Positions 23,301 to 31,323 of a stretch of 37,366 nucleotides of DNA are shown piece by piece. The stretch lies in the IMG/VR virus record IMGVR_UViG_3300044636_000846, positions 1 through 37,366 of that record; one strand, 5' to 3'. The notes under the pieces are model-generated. The model saw only the letters and a list, made by a program, of their open reading frames with translations, was not told the DNA's origin and made no database searches. The position numbers and the translations under genes were made by a program. The DNA is from a virus. Every line of letters begins with the position of its first letter. The first letter of the stretch is position 1.

Positions 23301-24418
23301 CCAGCACCGGGGCCATTCAGGCGGCAGAGCAGCGGATTGCGGCCATCAAGCGAGACGGAGAGGGGATTGAGTACCGCAGCATGCAGGCCAGCATTGAGGC
23401 CACAGCCCAGCGCTTTGAGATGGAGCGCAAGGTGCTTGCGTTGAAGCAGGCAATGCAGGTACTGGAGCAGCAAAGCGCCGTTCGTGCCACTGAAAGAGCG
23501 CTACTGCAGGAGCGCTCTCAATTAGTGGAACTGAAGCGCAAGCTAGTTGATCCGCAAACTACGCCGCAGGAAAAGCCCTACCTTAATGATTTAGTCAGGC
23601 TTCAGAACCAATCCATTGAAGCCACCAAGTCTCAACTTGATTTTGACCGCCAACGGCTAACCAACCTGCCCCTTCTCTTGGGACTGGAGCAGCAGGCACA
23701 GGAGGCTCAGCGCGGGACCGTCGCCAACCAGCAGCGAGCCGCCGCAGCGGGCAAGGGCTGGGAGGAGAGCCTGGGCGGGGCGCTGGCCAAGGTGGACTTG
23801 GCCGCCGCTGGCGTGGACCGGCTTCAGAAGGTGCTGGTGGGGACCATCCAAGGGGGGAACGGCCCGGTGGAGAGGATCTACGCCGTGTCGTCAGAGCTCC
23901 CGAAGCCACTGCAGAACGCAACCGACGCGGTCAAGCAGCTCGGCGATGCGTTTGCGGTAGCCAACCAGCAAGCCGAGCCCCTGCTGCAAACCGTCTCCCG
24001 CCTCGCCAGGGCCCCTGCTGCTCGCTGGGCCGGTGGCGGGGTGGAGCCGGGCACCAGCTATCAGGTCAACGAACTGGGCACCGAGAGCTTCCTCTCGCGC
24101 TCGGGCGCCCTGTCGCTGATCCATGCCCCGGCCTACGGCTCCTGGAGCCCTCCATCGGCCGGCATGGTGCTCCCTGCAGGGCTGACCGCCCGCCTTGGCG
24201 CCATGGGCGCCTTCACTGGCGGCGCCCCGGCGCCCGTACTGGCAGGCATGGCCCCTGCTGTTGGGGGCGGCGGTGCGGCCTCGCAGGCGGCAGCCCTGGG
24301 GCGCCTTCAGCGCTCGATTGATGCACTGGAGGCCACCATGCGCACGCATCGCCCTGAGCTCACCGTCAACCTGCCGGGCAATGCCGGGCTCCTCCACACC
24401 CTCCAGAGCCTCCGATGA
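20384..24418 (+). CDS. Tail tape measure protein, TP901-like
   Basis: Sets tail length and is ejected with DNA. 1344 aa; at the usual 0.15 nm per residue this suggests a tail near 200 nm. The TP901-type core lies at about 165-430 (ATGLMANAGIQGSVAGTGLR). A long hydrophobic stretch follows at about 473-549 (GAAISIAALNLVLAQ and VVVAAAAAGIALL), then long coiled coils (about 645-1130) and a Gly-rich end with GGGVEPGTSYQVNELGTESF. GTG start chosen from the start-associated motif 25 bases upstream. AT-richer patches at about 21160-21640 and 22400-23060 contrast with GC-rich surroundings, suggesting mosaic exchange. Its chaperones are 7 kb upstream instead of adjacent. Confidence 0.88.
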   Translation: MADLQVSLALLLENEAELARALEAAGGKVGRDFGNRLSGEAKKAFDELIAQAEKAAKEVGVQFSRQDLRFRDQKGKFLSDDAIRQLQQANKGFDEAVQGLGRLRSALGETSREGTRSMNLLEAAVTGVAVSLTSKLTDAAGSALGSVRGLVRGFLELDGELRLAAAAAGETGGYQRLSQIVDQVGIDAAGTTKQVAELATSLVRAGFSVSEVEGALAGVVRGAEATGTGFESFGNIVGNTLRGFGLEVDQTARVVDVITKTVNASNASVEGLGYTFQYTAPIAKALGVSLEDVASATGLMANAGIQGSVAGTGLRTFLEKIQQASKGASPEVLGLSRGSERLQKVMAMLGATVVDSSGKLIGLEQVFLQLKAGMDKLSQADKVQLSNVLFGDEASSKVMAITNQSTTSISKMFREIYNSKGATDTARTAMSGLGLEIQQLTGTMDSLRNNIGGVMAAGLRPLVGAANAAVGAVSALPKPVKDTGAALIALGIASTGAAISIAALNLVLAQTGGLAGLAAAARLAGVAVAGVGGNLVVVAAAAAGIALLTGRFSEMDATTKTLVQTTIALGAGILVFRGIAAAAGVAAAGLGFLNIQLGRTAVLTTLASGAAKGGWFVGLVGAAAAAATVYGVLNTNIQVTGQETEALSGKARELKEQIAQLQKEIADGKKLGIDTKDNEKRVEELQMKLREIEKPLELKLSIEKTKAEIGTLKKELEKLNENDSQRPKAEAQLSAANRWMAILQQLDKGSKVTDMSQGVQEGIEMLARYKEVAEKLMQRRLAIPADVKFDAERSTIDKQMDAIQRRIDLTKIAMQVYVNKDETLKQIGKLQGEIAVALSKGVNPAALRDQLLPLQIQIGRLDQERAKVIKDIAALSNEQYTADGKRVLTAKEQLEAARGQLTVEQARASLADKIAGQDTARLRAIQQVADAYVNLANAQAALTQSGFDVERSRNSNRLSLAERELQFLRERGASTGAIQAAEQRIAAIKRDGEGIEYRSMQASIEATAQRFEMERKVLALKQAMQVLEQQSAVRATERALLQERSQLVELKRKLVDPQTTPQEKPYLNDLVRLQNQSIEATKSQLDFDRQRLTNLPLLLGLEQQAQEAQRGTVANQQRAAAAGKGWEESLGGALAKVDLAAAGVDRLQKVLVGTIQGGNGPVERIYAVSSELPKPLQNATDAVKQLGDAFAVANQQAEPLLQTVSRLARAPAARWAGGGVEPGTSYQVNELGTESFLSRSGALSLIHAPAYGSWSPPSAGMVLPAGLTARLGAMGAFTGGAPAPVLAGMAPAVGGGGAASQAAALGRLQRSIDALEATMRTHRPELTVNLPGNAGLLHTLQSLR

Positions 24419-25170
24419 TCACCCTCTCCTACGGCGGAACCTCCTACACCTTCCCGAACCTCACGGAGCACCCGTTTGGCTACGACGAGGTGGACGTGCG
24501 CCGCGGCAGGGCCGCCCGGCGGTGGGCGCTCTCGGGCATCGTGAACCGCGAGGATGGGGCCACGATCGCGAGCCTCTACGACGCCTGGAACGCGGTGCGT
24601 CTGCTGGAGGACGACCCGATCCGCACTGGCGTGGTGGGGGCCACCGTGAGCCTCACCGGTGCAGCGCCGGGGTTTGCGTGGGCCTCGGCGGTGCCGTGCT
24701 GGTTCGCGTCGGCCCCCTCAATCGCCATGGCCGGCATGTTCTGCCGGGCGGGCCTCACCCTTGTGGATGCGGCGCAATCTCTGGCGATCCTGCTACGGGC
24801 TGGCGAGGAGGAAGCGGAGCAGGCCGCACAGCTCAGCCTGGGCACCCTGACCTTCGGGACCGCCGTGGTGAACCTCACCGCCCGCCCCGATGGCTTCGCC
24901 GATCTGCCGGCCCTGGCGCTCACCCCCGCCGGCAAGCACGTGATCACCGGGCCGCTTGCCGTCACGCAGACGCGCCGGGTTCAGGGGTGGGTGACGGCTG
25001 CAAACCTCGCCCTGCTGGAGACGTGGGTGAGCACCACCACCGCAGCCAGCCCCTCCACCGGGGGATGGTTTCCGACCGAGTGGAGCGAGCCGGTGGCCCG
25101 GCGCCGCGCTGACGCCGGCACGATCGGCACCTACTACGACGTTTCCTTCGCCGTGAGCCGGATCCGATGA
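24415..25170 (+). CDS. Tail protein after the tape measure (distal tail-like), 251 aa
   Basis: Overlaps the tape-measure stop by four bases (ATGA) and the next gene in the same way. Beta-rich, starting MITLSYGGTSYTFPNL and ending DVSFAVSRIR, with a central GLTLVDAAQSLAILLRAG. Proteins at this position usually form the distal tail ring that joins the tube to the tip. No diagnostic motif is seen. Confidence 0.6.
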   Translation: MITLSYGGTSYTFPNLTEHPFGYDEVDVRRGRAARRWALSGIVNREDGATIASLYDAWNAVRLLEDDPIRTGVVGATVSLTGAAPGFAWASAVPCWFASAPSIAMAGMFCRAGLTLVDAAQSLAILLRAGEEEAEQAAQLSLGTLTFGTAVVNLTARPDGFADLPALALTPAGKHVITGPLAVTQTRRVQGWVTAANLALLETWVSTTTAASPSTGGWFPTEWSEPVARRRADAGTIGTYYDVSFAVSRIR

Positions 25171-28082
25171 GCGTTGACACCCGCGCCTACGCCTGGTGCA
25201 ACCTGGGCCCCCTGGCTGATGGCGCCAGCAGCATCGCCGACAGCCACGTGCAGGGCTCCGGGGTGATCACCACCAAGGGCACCATCAACCTGGCGGGCAT
25301 CGTTCGGCCAGCGCCTGGCGCCGTGGTGGAACTGGCCTACTCCGATGGGCAGAACTGGATCGCCAGAATCCCCCGGCGGCTGCGGGTGCTTTCCAGCTTC
25401 GCCAACCCGCTCGGCGGCAAGACGACCTCGATCAGCGTCGGCTGCGACCTGGCCTATTACGAGGCCCGCAAGCAGCCACCCGACAGCCTCACCGCCCGCC
25501 AAGCCAACCCAGACACGCCGGAATCGGTCTGGAGGGCCGCAGCGCCTGCGATCCCGGCAAGCTGGCTGGTGGGGCAGATCCTGAGCGCCCTGGGGCTTTC
25601 GGTCAGTGGATCCATCCCGCTCACCAACCAGTACACGCGGCAGGAGTTTGATCTGACGGCAGGCTATGTGGAGGAACTGGGCAAGCTGGCAGCCTCAGAG
25701 GGCTACGCCGTGCGGATGACCACGGCGGGGCTGGTGGAGTTTGTCAGCAAGGACGTGTCCCTTGGCCGCAGTGTGCTCATCACTGAAGATGATCTGATTG
25801 ATCTTAACCCGATCAATACAGGCGATCTGGCGGGTGATTCGGTCTTTGCGAAATACAGCAGCCTTAAGCTCACGGCGCCAGACAACCCTAGCGACAATGA
25901 GTTGCAAAAGCGCAACTGGGAGCGAGAGGAGAGCATCAGCGCACCACAGCAATACGTGCATCAGTGGACCGAGTACCGCAAAACGCCTGTCTACGATGAA
26001 AACGGCAACCCAACCTACAGGCAGCGCAAAGATGCCAACGGCAAGCCGGTATTTTATGTGCTTGGAAGTTCCATAGAAAACGGGATTGAGACGACAATCC
26101 TAGGCGGCGCCGTATTGGATCAGGTTTTCGAGATTAAAGCGTTTCAATTCAAGCAAATCATAGGCTACATCACAAGGACAACAACGGAAACCACCTACGA
26201 CGCATGGGATCGGGTTTCAATTCGCAAGACCTCAACGTATGGACTCTGGGGGCTGGAATACAGCGAAACTGTTTATGAGTACAAAATGACCGCCGCTCTT
26301 GGCCCGCAAAGCAAGCCCGATGACTATTCCGAAGTGCTGGCCGAACGGACAAAAGAATGGACCCCAGATGGCCCCCTTAGAGCATCTGTAGGCTATCAAC
26401 AGTCTTACTATGATCTTCGCGGACCCTACCTCGGCTTTCAGTATGTATCAAGCTATCGAGAAACAGAATACACAAGGAACAAGGCTAGCGGAATTACTAA
26501 AACGGTGACTACCTCGCTGGTGCCGTTCATCAATACCACCGATGGCTCAGAAACCATTTCCCGCTTGCGTGATGCCGGCAATCAGGTTGACGGCAGCCGA
26601 CTCGCCTACATCCTTGCGCTTGCAAAACAGCTTGTCAGCGCGGGCTCGGAAACCCGGATTCGCACCGAGCGAGAGTTTGGCCTGCAGAAGCGCCCCAGCG
26701 AGGCCGAGCGCACCGCCAGCGCCAACGCAAAGGCCCCCACGGTGGAAACCACGGCCCAGACCACTTGGGCGGTTGGCTCTGCAGCAACGCAAACCAGCGT
26801 TGAGCTGAGCCCTCCCTATGTTTCGGACGATCGGATCATTCGCAGCGGCAGCGCCTACACGGTGATCAAGTCGGACGCCGACCAGAAGGCGCTGAACTAT
26901 GCCCGCATCGAGAATCGGCTTTTGCTTGGCCATCGCAATGGGGTCGGCCTGCAACTGCTGCCCGAAATGCTGCCGCCGGGTGGGATCGGGCTGGTGTTCA
27001 TCCGCCTCAACGGCTGCACCGCTGCATTCCTGGTCAACGGCACCACCTTCAACCTGGACCCCCAGGGTGTGACGGCCACCACCGATGCCCTGTTTTGGGG
27101 GGCGGTTGATGGCGCCGTGGCCGATGCGTGGTTTCCGCTGCCCCCTGGCGCGTCGTCACTCCCTGCCCCTGTCGCGATCACCACCAACGCCTCCCCGCAG
27201 CCGGCCAACGCCATCGCCATCCCGAGCGGCTTCTCATTCACCGATCCGAACCTGACCAGCCTGTTTGCCTCCCTGCCCACAGCCACGGCCCCGGTATTCC
27301 CTCGAACGGTTCAGCCGGGTGTGCTGATCAAGCCCTACACCGAAACCCTGGAGCTCGCTGCGGGCGGCGGCGGTGGCGCCTTTGTGACCACGCTGCCTTG
27401 GGCACCGCAGACCGTTGAGCTGACCGTTGGAGCCGGCGGCGGGGCGTTTGCCAGCATCACGCGGCGACTGGTGGCCGGCGGCGGTGCCGGGGCGTTTGCC
27501 AGTGTCTCAAGCGCCATAACACTTCTTGCTGGTGGTGGTGGCGGGGTGATCGCGGAGGTTCAGCAAGGCGGGGGGCCAATGCTTGCCTTCAGCGGCGGAA
27601 CATCGCTGGCCTGGGATAACGACAACGTGTACGCCTACGGGTTCAGCTTTACGCTTGCATCGGCCAAGCAGATCAAAGCGGTTGGCTTCTACGATGCCGG
27701 CGGCAACGGCCTTGCCTATTCGTTTGCCGTTTCACTTGTCAGTGGCTGGGGGAGTTCTGTTACCACTGCCACATTCCCTTTCATCACGACAGCCAACGGT
27801 TACAGCGTGATCGTCCCCAGCGGCACCGCTGCTGCATTGGATGGAGTTTGGCGCAAGGTCACGATTGGCAACGGGGCAACACTCGCCGCGGGAACCTATG
27901 CCGTCGTCGCTACAGTTGACTCGGGGAGCGGAACCTTTGACGCGATGATCAAAAATGCAAGCACTGTTACACCATTGCCGGGTGTCACAATCAATGGGCC
28001 GTTTGGGTATGACTTTAACGACGACGTGATCAACACAAGCGGCGACACAAGCGGCTATTTTGGCCCGGTGCTGTTCTTCTGA
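25167..28082 (+). CDS. Large tail tip / hub protein with Gly-rich repeats and C-terminal adhesin-like domain
   Basis: 971 aa. The N-terminal 250 residues look like a tail-hub region (YVEELGKLAASEGYAVR). The middle (about 250-480) is AT-richer and strongly beta-structured with many Tyr and Thr. At about 730-800 come repeated LAAGGGGGAF / VAGGGAGAF units. The last 165 residues, after LAFSGGTSLAWDNDN, read like a surface beta domain seen in secreted adhesins (GFSFTLASAKQIKAVGFYDAGG, shown in part; and LAAGTYAVVATV). It probably contributes to host recognition at the tail tip. It starts within a four-base overlap with the previous gene. Confidence 0.65.
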   Translation: MSVDTRAYAWCNLGPLADGASSIADSHVQGSGVITTKGTINLAGIVRPAPGAVVELAYSDGQNWIARIPRRLRVLSSFANPLGGKTTSISVGCDLAYYEARKQPPDSLTARQANPDTPESVWRAAAPAIPASWLVGQILSALGLSVSGSIPLTNQYTRQEFDLTAGYVEELGKLAASEGYAVRMTTAGLVEFVSKDVSLGRSVLITEDDLIDLNPINTGDLAGDSVFAKYSSLKLTAPDNPSDNELQKRNWEREESISAPQQYVHQWTEYRKTPVYDENGNPTYRQRKDANGKPVFYVLGSSIENGIETTILGGAVLDQVFEIKAFQFKQIIGYITRTTTETTYDAWDRVSIRKTSTYGLWGLEYSETVYEYKMTAALGPQSKPDDYSEVLAERTKEWTPDGPLRASVGYQQSYYDLRGPYLGFQYVSSYRETEYTRNKASGITKTVTTSLVPFINTTDGSETISRLRDAGNQVDGSRLAYILALAKQLVSAGSETRIRTEREFGLQKRPSEAERTASANAKAPTVETTAQTTWAVGSAATQTSVELSPPYVSDDRIIRSGSAYTVIKSDADQKALNYARIENRLLLGHRNGVGLQLLPEMLPPGGIGLVFIRLNGCTAAFLVNGTTFNLDPQGVTATTDALFWGAVDGAVADAWFPLPPGASSLPAPVAITTNASPQPANAIAIPSGFSFTDPNLTSLFASLPTATAPVFPRTVQPGVLIKPYTETLELAAGGGGGAFVTTLPWAPQTVELTVGAGGGAFASITRRLVAGGGAGAFASVSSAITLLAGGGGGVIAEVQQGGGPMLAFSGGTSLAWDNDNVYAYGFSFTLASAKQIKAVGFYDAGGNGLAYSFAVSLVSGWGSSVTTATFPFITTANGYSVIVPSGTAAALDGVWRKVTIGNGATLAAGTYAVVATVDSGSGTFDAMIKNASTVTPLPGVTINGPFGYDFNDDVINTSGDTSGYFGPVLFF

Positions 28083-28089
28083 CCCAAAC

Positions 28090-28106
28090 CGGGAAAACTG
28101 CAGCAG
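28090..28106 (+). promoter_or_regulatory. Start-associated motif, copy 12
   Basis: CGGGAAAACTGCAGCAG, seven bases after the tip-gene stop and with the core ending 22 bases before the ATG. A GATCA-AG-TGATC inverted repeat follows at 28106-28117. Confidence 0.85.
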
Positions 28107-28121
28107 ATCAAGTGATCCGCC

Positions 28122-28565
28122 ATGCCTGCGATGACCCAGACCCCGTATGAAGCGGGGCGCATGTTCGCCAATGACTACGCCGGCAAGCGTGCCCGGCTGT
28201 GCCTGGCCAACAACACCGGATCGCTGGGGCTGACCAGCACCACGGCGCAGTGGGATGCGGCCGAGATCAGCGGCAACGGCTATGCACGGGTTGAATGGAC
28301 AATCCCCTCAGGCAGCTACAACAGCACCACCGAGCGCTTTGAGGTGGCCGCCCAGGCTGCCGCCTTCACGGCCTCCTCGGGCGGCAGCGGGCTGAGCTGG
28401 AACACGGCCTATCTGGTGATCGGCACCATCTCTGGCGGCGTGACCACCTGGGGCACTGGGGTGAGCTACATCCTGGTGGAATCGCCCACCGTGGCATTGA
28501 GCCCAGGCGAGCCGAGAACCTACAACACGACCATCTTTACTGACGGATTCCTGGTGGCGAGCTGA
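28122..28565 (+). CDS. Tail fibre-associated protein, 147 aa
   Basis: Beta-rich small protein with no motif of known activity. MFANDYAGKRARLCLANNTG near the start and YARVEWTIPSGSYNST later fit a compact beta-sandwich of the sort found in phage tail-tip accessory proteins. One-base overlap with the next gene (TGATG) indicates co-translation. Assignment rests on context. Confidence 0.55.
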   Translation: MPAMTQTPYEAGRMFANDYAGKRARLCLANNTGSLGLTSTTAQWDAAEISGNGYARVEWTIPSGSYNSTTERFEVAAQAAAFTASSGGSGLSWNTAYLVIGTISGGVTTWGTGVSYILVESPTVALSPGEPRTYNTTIFTDGFLVAS

Positions 28566-30130
28566 TGGCCGGTAGGGTTAACCTGAATGTGCCGCCGCGG
28601 CTGATTGAATCGGCCAGAGCGGCGCAGTACGCCAATCGAGAGGTGCAGAGCGCAGCGGAGCAGGCGCGGCGGCTGCGCGGCAGGGTTCAGCAGCGGCAGG
28701 AGGCAGCGAAGCGAGCGCAGCCCCAGGCGCAGACGGCAGACGGGCGAGGCGGGGTCTTTGATGCTGCAGCGATCAAGCGGGCCCCGAGGATCTGGAGGAA
28801 GCGGCGACCGTTGACGGGATACAAATACGGCGCGGCGTATCTAGTCAATTATCCGCAAGCAGATTACAGGCAGCACGTGTTTCGTATTTACGCCCCAAAT
28901 GGAACCGCCTACGCCAGCGTCAACTCGTCACACGAGAATCTTGTTCCGACACCTTCGGGCAATCACCTTTACTTTGGACCCCCTTTCTTTAATTTCGATG
29001 ATGACACAATGTTTTATCAGTTTAGTGTCACTGGGTGGCTTCCAGGCAGTTTAGTCCCTTCATCTGTTTATCGAGCACAGGCCACCAACTGGACAATTCT
29101 TCCAGCGGGAAACGGCAGTGTTGTTTTAGTCTTTTCTCATTACACTGCATGGACTGACTTTTACTTTACGCCAATAGTGGTCAACAATCAATCAGCAGAA
29201 GATGCAACCCTAGGTGTCAACGGTAGCGATCTTGCATTAACGCAAAAAGCCTTTCTTGTGTCCAGCAGCGCTGTCAAGGAAATAGCGGTAGGAGCGGGAT
29301 TTAGGGCTTTTACGGAGGGCGCTTTGCTGCCAATAGTGTGGCATGAATGGGACACGTACAACAAGGGCCCCCTGCCGTCAACGGGCGCCATTAAGTTTTC
29401 GGGTAGACTGCGATTACCCGAAGCCAGCCTTTCAGGCAGGACTTTGGCTGTTGCTCCGTGTCCAGGCGGCAAGCCATTTGCAGGTGGCTACGGAGGTAAA
29501 ACATTTGAGCCTTACGATCGGGCGCGTGATTACTACACTACGATTAGATTTGGCGACCTAGACTCTGGGGGTATTGCCCCCCTGTACGGCTTCGGTCCCG
29601 GCATTTATAGCTACTTGGCAAACCCTGCCGCAGCCAATGCAGCCGTTGACGCGGCAGGCACCGGGCCATGGGCAAAGCAGGCTGCAGCGGAACAATTTAT
29701 TGGGGACAACTTGTTGCCCAATGGCAGCCTTGCCGACTCGTCAATCAATCCTAAGCGATCCCTGCTTTACACCGGCGCCTTCCCGCCCGTTGGCCGAACC
29801 TATGGCACTATGTCTCAATTTAACGATGTTTTCCCAAGTACTCCTCCATTGATTTACAACCGAGCACCTGATCTTCTTAGGTACAATTTAATCCCTAATA
29901 ACGGAGCGGAGGACTCGCTCTGGGAAACTCAGGACGAGGAAGCGGAAGACAGCGTTCTGTATCGCACACCTTTTTCAGGCGGATTTGCACGCCCAGACCT
30001 TAGGTCGCCCCCTGGCTTTGATAGCGGCACTTACACCACCCCCATCCTGTTCTGGGACTGGGACAACCCCGATTACTGCCGTCGCCAACTTCTGAACCTA
30101 GGTTTCAGCGAGGCTGATCTGACGCCATGA
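28565..30130 (+). CDS. Hypothetical virion protein with N-terminal coiled coil, 521 aa
   Basis: Not recognised. Residues 10-60 form a basic coiled coil (AANREV-type heptads, many Arg and Gln); the rest is aromatic-rich and beta-structured (YLVNYPQADYRQHVFRIYAP). The DNA from about 28820 to 29970 is AT-richer than the first 250 bases, so the body may be a replaceable receptor-binding module on a conserved anchor. Between tail tip and scaffold genes, a fibre or spike role is the best guess. Four-base overlap with the following small gene. Confidence 0.6.
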   Translation: MAGRVNLNVPPRLIESARAAQYANREVQSAAEQARRLRGRVQQRQEAAKRAQPQAQTADGRGGVFDAAAIKRAPRIWRKRRPLTGYKYGAAYLVNYPQADYRQHVFRIYAPNGTAYASVNSSHENLVPTPSGNHLYFGPPFFNFDDDTMFYQFSVTGWLPGSLVPSSVYRAQATNWTILPAGNGSVVLVFSHYTAWTDFYFTPIVVNNQSAEDATLGVNGSDLALTQKAFLVSSSAVKEIAVGAGFRAFTEGALLPIVWHEWDTYNKGPLPSTGAIKFSGRLRLPEASLSGRTLAVAPCPGGKPFAGGYGGKTFEPYDRARDYYTTIRFGDLDSGGIAPLYGFGPGIYSYLANPAAANAAVDAAGTGPWAKQAAAEQFIGDNLLPNGSLADSSINPKRSLLYTGAFPPVGRTYGTMSQFNDVFPSTPPLIYNRAPDLLRYNLIPNNGAEDSLWETQDEEAEDSVLYRTPFSGGFARPDLRSPPGFDSGTYTTPILFWDWDNPDYCRRQLLNLGFSEADLTP

Positions 30131-30261
30131 CCAGCGCCCCCACCCCACCCCTGATCCAAACCGCACAGCTCGTGGCACTGGCCAACCGGCAGCGGCTGCT
30201 GCAGCGCCAGGCAGAGGAACGGGCCATCGCCAAGGCCGTGGCGCAGGCCCTGAAGGGCTGA
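30127..30261 (+). CDS. Small helical protein of 44 aa
   Basis: ATG overlaps the previous stop (ATGA). The product is one helix rich in Ala, Gln and Arg (LVALANRQRLLQRQAEERAI) ending in KG. No family recognised. The overlap and the following motif ten bases after its stop support it as a gene. Confidence 0.6.
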   Translation: MTSAPTPPLIQTAQLVALANRQRLLQRQAEERAIAKAVAQALKG

Positions 30262-30271
30262 GGTAGCAAAC

Positions 30272-30288
30272 CGGGAAAACTGCGGGGC
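30272..30288 (+). promoter_or_regulatory. Start-associated motif, copy 13 (before scaffold)
   Basis: CGGGAAAACTGCGGGGC. The spacing to the scaffold ATG is 41 bases, outside the range of the other copies, and no better start is in frame nearer. Confidence 0.75.
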
Positions 30289-30322
30289 AACTTGCACCGG
30301 CGGAGCGATTCCCCGGCAACGC

Positions 30323-31138
30323 ATGAAACGGACCCTGATTGATCAGCTCCTCGGGACTGCTGGCGAATGGCTGCGGCCATGGCCCACCGTGGACCCCGAC
30401 CCCGCAGGCGCGGGTGATGGCGGCGGCGGCACCTCCACCGAGGAAGTGGACGCGGACGACCCGAGCCTGGGGGAGGCCGGGCAAAAGGCCCTGCGGCAGG
30501 AGCGCGAGATCCGCAAGGGCCTACAGCGCGAGCTTGCGCAGCTAACGGCCCAGCTTGCCACCGTCAAAGATCTCAACCCCGAGGCGTACAGGGCCGCCCA
30601 AGACAAAGCCAACGATCTACAGCGCGAACTGGAGCGGCGAGAGCAGGCCACTGCCGCTGCAACGCAACGGATCGAGACCAAGGCACAGGAGCAGGTTCGC
30701 TCCGCCAAGGCGGAAGCAGCGACCGAGAAGGCCCGCCGGATCGCCCTGGAAGTCCGCACCCTGGCCCGCGGGGTGTTCTCGGCCGCCGAGGGCCGCGATG
30801 GTGCCGACGCCGCCGGGCTGTCGTTCTTTGACGCATGGATGGAGTTTCAAGGCCGCCGCCATTTCCGGGTGGATGAGGCCACGGGAAAGCTGTTTGTGGT
30901 GGATAGCGACGGGGACCGAGTGAAGTCCGCCGAGGGCGCCGACGTGGACCCTGTGGTTTGGCTCAACCAGCAGGCCGACAACTCCGCCGTGGTCGGCACC
31001 TTCTTCAAGCCCAAGGGCGGCGAGGGCTCCGGCGGTCTGGTGGGCGCTCGCGGTGTTCGAGGTGTCCACGCCCGCTCCGTGGAGGCAGCCCGCGCCACCT
31101 CTGGCAGCGCGTTCCTGTCGGAGCACTACGGCAACTGA
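30323..31138 (+). CDS. Scaffolding protein, putative
   Basis: Would guide capsid shell assembly and then leave or be cleaved. 271 aa, with an acidic, Gly-rich N-terminal part (residues 20-55), a long coiled coil (about 55-150; LRQEREIRKGLQRELAQLT), and a C-terminal part with LSEHYGN. Acidic start, central coiled coil and location directly before the major capsid gene are the classic pattern. It lies about 28 kb after the portal instead of beside it. Confidence 0.75.
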   Translation: MKRTLIDQLLGTAGEWLRPWPTVDPDPAGAGDGGGGTSTEEVDADDPSLGEAGQKALRQEREIRKGLQRELAQLTAQLATVKDLNPEAYRAAQDKANDLQRELERREQATAAATQRIETKAQEQVRSAKAEAATEKARRIALEVRTLARGVFSAAEGRDGADAAGLSFFDAWMEFQGRRHFRVDEATGKLFVVDSDGDRVKSAEGADVDPVVWLNQQADNSAVVGTFFKPKGGEGSGGLVGARGVRGVHARSVEAARATSGSAFLSEHYGN

Positions 31139-31145
31139 GGCGGGC

Positions 31146-31162
31146 CGGGAAAACTGCGGGTG
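31146..31162 (+). promoter_or_regulatory. Start-associated motif, copy 14 (capsid leader)
   Basis: CGGGAAAACTGCGGGTG, seven bases after the scaffold stop. The major capsid start is 168 bases away, but an ATG at 31175 is only 19 bases downstream, as for other copies. Confidence 0.75.
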
Positions 31163-31168
31163 ATCCAA

Positions 31169-31260
31169 GGCGCGATGCCTGCGGATCACTCGCCACCGGC
31201 GCGATGCCAGGGCACTGACCACCACCAGCACGGACGACCACCAACGCACGGCGCGATGCC
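31169..31260 (+). repeat. Three direct repeats GGCGCGATGCC in the capsid leader
   Basis: Identical 11-base copies at 31169-31179, 31198-31208 and 31250-31260, with starts 29 and 52 bases apart. They lie in the 185-base leader before the capsid gene, the longest noncoding stretch in the window. GGC/GCC ends make each a short imperfect palindrome. Confidence 0.85.
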
Positions 31261-31303
31261 AAGCCGAGGCCCTGCCCCTGTCTGGATCTGCAACTTCCTT
31301 TAA
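31175..31303 (+). CDS. Possible 42-aa leader peptide before the capsid gene
   Basis: An ATG 19 bases after the motif opens a frame through the capsid leader to TAA at 31301-31303, 20 bases before the capsid GTG. Product begins MPADHSPPARC and is His/Pro/Gly-rich, not typical of a folded protein. It may be a leader peptide or a remnant. Evidence is the motif spacing alone. Confidence 0.3.
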   Translation: MPADHSPPARCQGTDHHQHGRPPTHGAMPSRGPAPVWICNFL

Positions 31304-31323
31304 CCCTTCCGCATTTTCGACCC

